NCBI GenBank assembly: GCA_905373625.1
Contig: CAJPTS010000038.1
Location: 1 to 12,678 of the forward strand
Direction of reading: 5' to 3'
Source: Bacteroidia bacterium
GTDB taxonomy: Bacteria; Bacteroidota; Bacteroidia; Bacteroidales; CAJPTX01
Length of the DNA: 12,678 bases
Shown here in pieces: positions 6,687-12,678 of the stretch. How positions within the stretch are numbered: position 1 is the first letter of the stretch; each line of letters begins with the position of its first letter. A program made the translations under genes and the position numbers. The notes under the pieces are model-generated. The model did no database searches. It was given only the letters and a program-made list of their open reading frames with translations, and had not been told where the DNA came from.

Positions 6687-7229
6687 CTATTCTTGTATTC
6701 CATCGCCCAAATATTGTTGCAATAATTCTAATCGCTCGCGCGTAGAAGAGCGTTCTCCTGCGGCGATCAAAAGATCATATTCCCGTAGAGATGCCTGCGC
6801 CGCAAACCCCACCTTAATGCTTGCCTGCGAAGACACAAAAAGCCAAAGAAGGGGCATAGCAGGGGCATGCGTTAAGTCTAATAGGAGATCAAAAGGGGTA
6901 TGCGTAATTGTAAGAAAACGCTCAGAGACGGGTCGCTCATACCAGTTCAAATCTTCGGGACAGAGAATAGTGGTATTGCGCAGGTCTTGCAAATGGAAAG
7001 GGCGTTGCTTAGCATCGGAATAAGTGCAGATCTGCACCTCTTTTCCGAGACGAAGAAGTTCTTGCGAGAAACGGTAAATTTGCTCGGTCGCCTTCTGATC
7101 TTCAGCATCAAATAAGAACAGAAAGGAGTCGTACGAAGCTAATCTTCGCAAAGTGCGCACCCCGCGCCCCTTCTGCTTAATGTGTTGCAAGAGCTTTTTA
7201 CTCCACCATCTTTTAATTCCCGCCAACAT
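6687..7229 (-). CDS. DUF6913-like conserved Bacteroidota protein, function unknown
   Basis: A 180-residue protein without signal peptide or clear membrane span. The first 30 residues are strongly basic (KRWWSKKLLQHIKQKGRGVRTLRR). An alpha/beta-looking body follows, with a hydrophobic strand SFLFLFD (35-41), a segment DLLLDLTHAPAMPLLWLFVSS (about 114-134) and ASIKVGF (136-142). This layout resembles the DUF6913 family, which as I recall often follows ligA in Bacteroidota, frequently with dapA next; no dapA follows here. The gene starts at ATG 7229, 12 bases after the ligA stop, so the two are very likely co-transcribed. The basic N-terminus could suggest nucleic-acid or membrane-surface contact, but that is speculation. 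Family name is tentative. Confidence 0.75.
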   Translation of the reverse strand: MLAGIKRWWSKKLLQHIKQKGRGVRTLRRLASYDSFLFLFDAEDQKATEQIYRFSQELLRLGKEVQICTYSDAKQRPFHLQDLRNTTILCPEDLNWYERPVSERFLTITHTPFDLLLDLTHAPAMPLLWLFVSSQASIKVGFAAQASLREYDLLIAAGERSSTRERLELLQQYLGDGIQE

Positions 7230-7241
7230 TCTGGTACGCTA

Positions 7242-9308
7242 TTATTGATTCAACAAATCATTGAATTCTTCTTCTGTAAGAATACGCACAGCATACTCAT
7301 GCGCCATTTTGAGTTTTTTAGCGTTGGGCCGCACTCCCACAATCAAAATTGTAGTCTGTTTATTCACAGCACTTTGTACTATTGCGCCCATAGCTTTGAC
7401 GCGCTTAGCAACTTCAGGACGACTCCCCATAAAAAGCTTGCCTGTTATTACGACCGATTCTCCAACAAGGCTATCTGAAAAACGATGTTGCGACCGATAC
7501 TGGAGATCAAAACCTATTGCCGCGAGTCGGTCTAAAAGTCCTTTATTTTGCTCTAGGCGGAAATAATTCCAGACAGCTTCTGCCATTACACGCCCTACAT
7601 TCGGTACATTACTCATCTCTTCAACGGTAGCCTGCGCTACAGCTTCTAACGATCCGAAGTGCTCAAGTAGTACCTCCGACTGAACTTCGCCTAAATTAGG
7701 TATCCCTAAACCGAAGAGCAGCGTCTCGACTGGGCGATTAACCGAAAGATGGATCTTATCGAGTAGTTGATCGTTAGATTGTCTATATGCATCAAGTCGT
7801 TGCTGCATGCTTTTAGTAATCTTTTCTCCAAATAGGTTGTGTTTGATTTTATCCTTCAGCGTATATGCTTTCACATATTCCTGCAATTGCTCGGAGGTTA
7901 AAGAATACAAGTCTAGCGTTTCTTTTATCAAACCATTGCGATACCATTCTTCTATACGTTTATCGCCCAGGGAACGAATATCTAACGCATTGCGAGAGGC
8001 AAAATGAATGGTACGCGCTATCTTTTGGTCTATACAGCCTTCGTGATTCGAGCAAATAAAATAGCTCTGTCCTTCCTCGCGTTGCAAGGGTGTACCACAA
8101 CACGGACACAGAGCTGGGTACTCTATGGGCGTAGCGCCCGCGGTGCGTTTCTCTTTGTTTACTCCCACTACTTTGGGGATAACCTCGCCCGCACGCTCGA
8201 TCAGTATGGTATCATGTTCGTGCAAATCGAGACGACGCAATTGGTCTGCATTATGCAGGGTGGCTTTCTGTATATCGGCATGATTGAGCTTGATCGTATC
8301 AAAAACAGCTACAGGAGTAACCACTCCAGTACGACCAACTTGAAATTCTACTCTATTCAGACGAGTCTCCTTTTGTTCTGGCGGATATTTGTAAGCAATA
8401 GCCCAACGCGGGGAATGCGAAGTCGCGCCCAAACGATTACGAACTGCGAGGTTATCAACTTTTACTACCACCCCATCTGTGTCATAATCCAAAACAGTAC
8501 GGGCTGTTTGCCAAGCCGCTATGGTTTCCAACACTTCGTCTATACCAGCACACTGCTTGCGCAACTCTCCAATAGGGAAGCCCCATTGCCGAATGGTCTC
8601 TATCGTACTCCAATGATCGGGCGCTAACTCTTTGCCATAATATTGGTAAAGAGCGCACTGCAAACGTCGTTCTGCGACCTTATTCGGGTCATGAGTCTTT
8701 ACAGTACCCGACGTAGCATTGCGTGGGGTTTTAAGCCTATTTTTATTCTCCGGGTCGCGTGCCTGTTCTTCGAAATAGGAGTTGAGCATATAAACTTCGC
8801 CCCGCACCTCAAAGTCAAAATCTATATTCGGTAGACTGTGGGGAATACCCTCTATTTGTAGTATGTTGCTTGTTACATTATCGCCCACGACTCCGTCCCC
8901 ACGCGTAGATGCATAAATTAGCTGCCCCTTTTCGTAATGTAAGGCGATGGCCATACCGTCGTATTTCAATTCGCATACATAAGTTACACTTTCTCCTAAC
9001 GCCTCATGTAGCCGCTTATCAAATTCGCGCACTTCTTCGTAGGAATAGGTGTTATCTAAAGAGAGCATGGGAATTTCGTGGTGTACTTTCAAGAAGAAAT
9101 CATCGCGATCTTCACCGACCTTTTGTGTTGGAGAATCTCCGCGAATCAAAGATGGATACAACGCCTCAAGTGCTTCCAGCTCCTTCTTCTTGAGATCATA
9201 CTCTAGGTCTGATACAAGAGATTTATTCTTATTGTAATAGGCGTCGTTGTATTGATTTAACTCTACCACTAAAGCGGCAATCTTCGCCGCAGCTTCGCTT
9301 ATAGTCAT
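7242..9308 (-). CDS. ligA: NAD-dependent DNA ligase
   Basis: This 688-residue enzyme seals nicks in DNA using NAD+ during replication and repair. All expected domains are visible in order. The NMN-binding Ia region (YY...SDLEYD, 24-38) comes first. The adenylation domain has the nucleotide-accepting Lys115 in KYDG, then EVRGEV (167-172), DGVVVKV (278-284) and the RWAIAYKYPP motif (301-310). The OB fold starts near GRTGVVTPVA (325-334). A zinc finger has Cys401, Cys404, Cys419 and Cys425 in the spacing seen in E. coli LigA. Helix-hairpin-helix repeats (about 530-590) and a C-terminal BRCT domain (about 614-688) complete it. I chose the ATG at 9308. A GTG at 9341 would add 11 residues, but a promoter-like -7 box lies within that extension and LigA proteins normally start here. 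No catalytic residue appears lost. Confidence 0.97.
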   Translation of the reverse strand: MTISEAAAKIAALVVELNQYNDAYYNKNKSLVSDLEYDLKKKELEALEALYPSLIRGDSPTQKVGEDRDDFFLKVHHEIPMLSLDNTYSYEEVREFDKRLHEALGESVTYVCELKYDGMAIALHYEKGQLIYASTRGDGVVGDNVTSNILQIEGIPHSLPNIDFDFEVRGEVYMLNSYFEEQARDPENKNRLKTPRNATSGTVKTHDPNKVAERRLQCALYQYYGKELAPDHWSTIETIRQWGFPIGELRKQCAGIDEVLETIAAWQTARTVLDYDTDGVVVKVDNLAVRNRLGATSHSPRWAIAYKYPPEQKETRLNRVEFQVGRTGVVTPVAVFDTIKLNHADIQKATLHNADQLRRLDLHEHDTILIERAGEVIPKVVGVNKEKRTAGATPIEYPALCPCCGTPLQREEGQSYFICSNHEGCIDQKIARTIHFASRNALDIRSLGDKRIEEWYRNGLIKETLDLYSLTSEQLQEYVKAYTLKDKIKHNLFGEKITKSMQQRLDAYRQSNDQLLDKIHLSVNRPVETLLFGLGIPNLGEVQSEVLLEHFGSLEAVAQATVEEMSNVPNVGRVMAEAVWNYFRLEQNKGLLDRLAAIGFDLQYRSQHRFSDSLVGESVVITGKLFMGSRPEVAKRVKAMGAIVQSAVNKQTTILIVGVRPNAKKLKMAHEYAVRILTEEEFNDLLNQ

Positions 9309-9328
9309 CTTGGTGCTCTCTAGTCGTG

Positions 9329-9361
9329 CAAAGATACGCACGTAGTTCGTTATGGTTGAAA
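9329..9361 (-). promoter_or_regulatory. Putative Bacteroidota-type promoter of ligA
   Basis: On the minus strand, TATCTTTG (9336-9329) matches the TAnnTTTG -7 consensus. A TTTC (9361-9358) lies 21 bases upstream, one mismatch from the -33 TTTG. Transcription would start roughly 6-8 bases after the -7 box, leaving a leader of about 13-15 bases before the ATG at 9308. The overall pattern (TTTC, 20-21 bases, TAnnTTTG) is the same as at the lipoprotein gene. Confidence 0.45.
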
Positions 9362-9382
9362 AATCAACAAACTCCTTACAGC

Positions 9383-9420
9383 AAACAAAAAGAGGCAGAC
9401 TGCATTACGCGGTCTGCCTC
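9383..9420 (-). terminator. Rho-independent terminator of the T9SS cargo gene
   Basis: GAGGCAGAC at 9392-9400 pairs perfectly with GTCTGCCTC at 9412-9420. The stem extends inward through one G-T and two G-C pairs to a five-base loop at 9404-9408. On the minus strand the stem is followed at once by TTTTTGTTT (9391-9383). It begins 37 bases past the stop codon of the large secreted protein, in the right orientation to end its transcript before ligA. Confidence 0.93.
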
Positions 9421-9457
9421 GTCCTTTAGATTAGATGCTCGTTGAGCAACCTATTGC

Positions 9458-12400
9458 TTACTGCTTTACAACCTTAACGACTTTCGTAGCACCGTTCGTA
9501 GCCATGAAACGTACGAAATAGATACCCGAAGTCAAATCGGAGGTCTCTATCATGGTGTTCGTTTCTAGTACACCTGCGCGTACCACTAAACCCTGAATGG
9601 TCAGTAGCTCATAACGTCCTTCAACAGTCTCGTTGTTCATGATGTGTAGTTCTGCACCAAACGGATTCGGAGCTACTACCACGCTAGCAAATACAGCGTC
9701 TTCTACTGCACCAGGATTGGGCTTGGGCTCTGGATTCGTATTCTTCTCGCTTATAGTTATTACTATTGCATTATTACCCTCTACCACTTTATAAGTAGCC
9801 GTACCACTCGAAAGTGCAAGCGAAGAACCATTTACAGTAACCTTTGCCTCATGTTGCTCTGCATCGGAAGGCGTAGCCGTAATGGTAAGCTCGGTACCTA
9901 CCATGTACTCAGTACCACTTACAACAGGCGTTGAGCCTTGTGTTACGGAGATTGTGCCCTTATCTGCACCATTGATTGTTAGAGTAACAACGCCTTTCTT
10001 AGGTGCTTCGAGTCCTATGAGTTCGGGATACTTACCTGCTTCAAATTTCCAGTCTATGGTGCTGAAGCCCTCCATATCATCTTTGTTACCACTCTGCATT
10101 TTGGCTTTATCCAACCCTTTGCACTTGCCAGTTCCGTCAAAACCTGGACTCGTAATAGCAATTTCGCCCTGTTTGTTGAGATAGTAGTTATTGGTGAGCG
10201 AACCGCTTACAAACACACCCCCGAAACCAGCGTCGGGCTTTAATACGGCAGGCTCACTGCTAATATTCTGCACTTTACCCACTGCATAGCAGGTTCGAAT
10301 TGTGCCTGAACCATCCATTTTCGCAACGAAACTTCCTACAGTCGCAGCATTGCGGAAATTAACATTACCGAGACTATACGCATTTTCTATTGCAGTACTA
10401 TTGCCACCATCTAGTAGGCCAGTAAAGCCTCCTATATTGTCTATAGAACCACCTTCGGCCTCTACGACATTAAGATCGGTATAGAGCTTTTGCATTGTCC
10501 CATTGTACGAGCCCATAAAGCCTGCAAAGCCACCTACAGTTCCTTTTTTTGCAAGAACTACACTCTTGTCGCTCACAGCCACTGCGGAAAGTCTTTGGAA
10601 AGTTACCGAATAGTTTACTACACCAATAAAGCCTCCAATATCGGCAACACTAGGACCTAATGCAACGACAGAATCTATTGTTACGTGACAATCTTGAAAT
10701 TGCGCTTGATCTGCTACAGTAGCACCACAAAAAGCGCCTATAAATTTTGCACCATTACCCGCTTTAACCTTAACATTTTCCAGACGGATATTTTTCAAAC
10801 TTGCGACATCGCCTGCGGTATTCTCCCGAACTTTCCCTAAGAAACCAACATATTCTCTATCATAAGCGATGTAGAGGTTTCTAATAACCCTGTTACCTCC
10901 GTCATACGATCCACAAAAGTCTTTTCCATTTTTACCAATGGGGCGGAAACCCTGATAGACATCGCCTTTCTTATTCCACGTCTTCGAAGGTGTAGCATCA
11001 ATGTCTGCCGTTTGCTTAAAATAAAGCCCTTGATTCCAAACGTCTTCGTTTTGACTTAGCCAACGTAAGTTATCAAGCGTAGCAATGAGATACGGATTCT
11101 CTTTGCTACCATCGCCTGCGGGCTTCCAAGGTATTAATTGTTCCCACTGTAACCTTGGCGAAGGAGCACCATCTTCTATGATCCACGTATCTTCAAAATC
11201 CCATTCATTAAAGGAGTTCTCCTTGTTCATAGTATTGTTCCACGCTGCTTTGAGAGCTTTGTATTTATCTTGGCTAGGATAACCTGCTTTTACATCGTAG
11301 TAACAATTCTTTACAAAATCGCCCAGATCCGAAGCCTGAGTAACCGATGCTGGATAAGCTGCAAAAGGACGAACATTGGTAGATTCGGACGATGAAAAAC
11401 TGAAGTCCGCAATACGTGCATAGCAATTTTCTAAACCGACACGCGTATCGTCAACTGACGTATAACCTGCAAAACAAGCAAGTGTACCACCTGCACTGGC
11501 TAATTTTTGGGCATCGACATAACAATTCTCGATTTTATAGGTATTGGCATCCGCAGAGCCTACAAAACCGCCTAAGCTTTCCACTTGATCAACATCGAGA
11601 TCCACCTTGGAGTAACACTTCTCGATAGTTACATCCTCTGCAACTCGAGCTACAAAACCTCCAACCCTATACTGTTTTGCTTGCTTAGTCATTTTTATAG
11701 AGCCCGATACGCCGCTCTTCGCAATAGAGCAACCAGATCGAGCAACACTGGCAACAAGACCACCTATATTACCGCCAATCGTAGTAGTTCCATTGTAACT
11801 AATCTCTACATTGTTAATTATTAAGCCGCGGATCGTCGTATTCTTGAATAATTCTGCAATACCTCCAGCAATATGTCCGCCAAAGTTATCGCCCGTCAAC
11901 GTTAATTTGGAGTTGTTTACCGTAACATCTGTACACTTTCCTCCATCATTCAAGAAATTTGTAACCAAAGCTACGCGCGTATTGGACACGGTTTTTGCTT
12001 CTGCATTGACTATCAGTTCGCAGTTGTTCAATGTACAATTCGAGAGTATATTCGAAGCCAGTGCAAGACACGCAAAATCGGGACTATTCTTTGTGTTCAG
12101 CTTCATCTTAGCTCCCTCAAGCACCACATTACGGATGCTTGTAGAAGCACCAAAGAGTGCGATATAACCATCGGTCGTAGCATTGTACTCAAAGCCCGAA
12201 ATTTTATATCCGCCACCGTCGTAGTGGAACTCTTTGCCACTAGCTTTGCCAGGATGCGTAAACACTTCACCGTATGCTGCAAAATCGAGGTCGGCTGTTT
12301 GTTTTACATATTGTAGTTCATCAGGTTTGTCAACAGCAATAATCCAATCTGCTACGTTAGCAACTTCAAAGGGCTTATCCTTAGTATTAGCTCCTTGTGC

Positions 12401-12678
12401 ATCTCTCCTTTTTTGATAACTATCATGCTCTCTATACCAACGAGGTGCTGGAAATTGTCCTTTTTCGAAACGTATTGCATCACTGCTGGTTTTCGGCACA
12501 TAGACAGATTTTCCATTCACCTTTGTCTCCTTAGCCGTAGCTACATCCATCTTCAATTCATTTTCAGTCAGCCCAAGACATTTAGGATGCGATGCTGCGT
12601 CGAGACAAAACTTGTTTACATCAGAATACAACGTTTTTGAGTACAAAGCATAATCGCCCGAAATCTTAGAAATTGCAG
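9458..12678 (-). CDS. Large T9SS-secreted surface protein with GLUG/beta-helix modules (5' end outside window)
   Basis: The frame is open to the right edge of the window; the TTG at 12646 is not a real start, since codons continue upstream without a stop. About 1,073 residues are visible and there is no signal peptide in view. Counting from 12646, two related modules follow each other. Module 1 is about residues 91-500, from KPFEVANVADW to GAPSPRLQWE. Module 2 is about 511-880, from GDGSKENPYLIATLDNL to GKYPELIGLE. Both contain GLUG-like repeats such as GGFVGS, GGFIGV, GGFAGF and GGFTGL, plus ENCYV/TCYAVG rungs typical of right-handed beta-helix surface proteins. An InlB-like repeat domain (about 886-967), a Pro-rich linker (EPKPNPG) and a T9SS sorting domain complete the C-terminus. 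Such proteins are often adhesins or polymer-binding surface proteins; no catalytic motif is evident. It ends in TAA-free sequence up to its stop and is followed by a strong terminator. Confidence 0.9.
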   Translation of the reverse strand, partial: AISKISGDYALYSKTLYSDVNKFCLDAASHPKCLGLTENELKMDVATAKETKVNGKSVYVPKTSSDAIRFEKGQFPAPRWYREHDSYQKRRDAQGANTKDKPFEVANVADWIIAVDKPDELQYVKQTADLDFAAYGEVFTHPGKASGKEFHYDGGGYKISGFEYNATTDGYIALFGASTSIRNVVLEGAKMKLNTKNSPDFACLALASNILSNCTLNNCELIVNAEAKTVSNTRVALVTNFLNDGGKCTDVTVNNSKLTLTGDNFGGHIAGGIAELFKNTTIRGLIINNVEISYNGTTTIGGNIGGLVASVARSGCSIAKSGVSGSIKMTKQAKQYRVGGFVARVAEDVTIEKCYSKVDLDVDQVESLGGFVGSADANTYKIENCYVDAQKLASAGGTLACFAGYTSVDDTRVGLENCYARIADFSFSSSESTNVRPFAAYPASVTQASDLGDFVKNCYYDVKAGYPSQDKYKALKAAWNNTMNKENSFNEWDFEDTWIIEDGAPSPRLQWEQLIPWKPAGDGSKENPYLIATLDNLRWLSQNEDVWNQGLYFKQTADIDATPSKTWNKKGDVYQGFRPIGKNGKDFCGSYDGGNRVIRNLYIAYDREYVGFLGKVRENTAGDVASLKNIRLENVKVKAGNGAKFIGAFCGATVADQAQFQDCHVTIDSVVALGPSVADIGGFIGVVNYSVTFQRLSAVAVSDKSVVLAKKGTVGGFAGFMGSYNGTMQKLYTDLNVVEAEGGSIDNIGGFTGLLDGGNSTAIENAYSLGNVNFRNAATVGSFVAKMDGSGTIRTCYAVGKVQNISSEPAVLKPDAGFGGVFVSGSLTNNYYLNKQGEIAITSPGFDGTGKCKGLDKAKMQSGNKDDMEGFSTIDWKFEAGKYPELIGLEAPKKGVVTLTINGADKGTISVTQGSTPVVSGTEYMVGTELTITATPSDAEQHEAKVTVNGSSLALSSGTATYKVVEGNNAIVITISEKNTNPEPKPNPGAVEDAVFASVVVAPNPFGAELHIMNNETVEGRYELLTIQGLVVRAGVLETNTMIETSDLTSGIYFVRFMATNGATKVVKVVKQ
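9461..9700 (-). other. Type IX secretion C-terminal sorting domain (type A) within the large protein
   Basis: The final 80 residues begin AVFASVVVAPNPF and contain the PNP motif, a central YELLTIQGLVV strand, an LTSGIYFVRF strand and a basic tail VVKVVKQ. These are hallmarks of the type A CTD that directs cargo through the T9SS and is normally removed as the protein is attached to the cell surface. Its presence implies that the host has a working T9SS. Confidence 0.9.
9746..9991 (-). other. InlB-like/bacterial Ig-like repeat domain within the large protein
   Basis: About 82 residues, beginning VTLTINGADKGTISV and including GTELTITATPSD and KVTVNGSS, have the pattern of divergent InlB B-repeat or bacterial-repeat domains (VxGTxLTITAxP...VTVNG). 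A Pro/Asn-rich linker then separates it from the sorting domain. It probably acts as a stalk or adhesion module. Confidence 0.65.

Noticed and set aside
8004..8627. A 207-codon open frame on the plus strand
   Set aside because: It lies wholly antisense to ligA, whose domains are intact from end to end. Its translation shows no recognisable motif or domain. It is a shadow of the ligase codons.
12644..12646. TTG as start of the large secreted protein
   Set aside because: The reading frame continues without a stop to the right edge of the window and no signal peptide follows the TTG, so the gene is cut by the window edge.

Overview
The window looks like a Bacteroidota chromosome, most likely order Bacteroidales and perhaps close to Porphyromonadaceae. 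Three things support this. The large surface protein ends in a type IX secretion (T9SS) type A sorting domain. The two promoters I can propose have the Bacteroidota -7 box TAnnTTTG. Several families here (GH3-like enzyme, DUF6913-like protein, SPOR-tailed RlpA, GG(x)(K/R)DT-type Ig-like lipoprotein) are typical of that phylum. I cannot name the species. All eight protein genes lie on the minus strand, so transcription runs from the right end of the window to the left. I found no tRNA, rRNA, insertion sequence, CRISPR array or integrase.

Right end, 9458-12678: the 3' part of a very large secreted protein whose 5' end lies beyond the window. It has two successive GLUG/beta-helix-like modules, an InlB-like repeat domain, a Pro-rich linker and a T9SS C-terminal domain. 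A strong rho-independent terminator (9383-9420) follows it. Next comes ligA (NAD-dependent DNA ligase), with its own putative promoter, and 12 bases further on a DUF6913-like gene of unknown function.

A 361-base gene-free stretch (6326-6686) separates this pair from the next transcription unit. It holds two short arrays of 7-bp repeats and, at the far end, a putative promoter so close to the next ATG that the transcript may be leaderless.

Left half, 6325 down to 2740: a tightly spaced cell-envelope cluster (gaps of 4-20 bases). It encodes an Ig-like lipoprotein, a small MTH1187/UPF0045 thiamine-binding-family protein, an outer-membrane beta-barrel protein and a secreted RlpA lytic-transglycosylase-type protein. 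After 125 bases come trpS (tryptophanyl-tRNA synthetase) and a GH3-family acyl-adenylating enzyme.

Most of the window is housekeeping and ordinary envelope genes. I see no convincing new defence, mobile or biosynthetic system. The most unusual items are the paired heptamer arrays, the possible leaderless envelope operon, the small protein inserted among envelope genes with the only strong Shine-Dalgarno I noticed at a start, and the duplicated architecture of the T9SS cargo protein.
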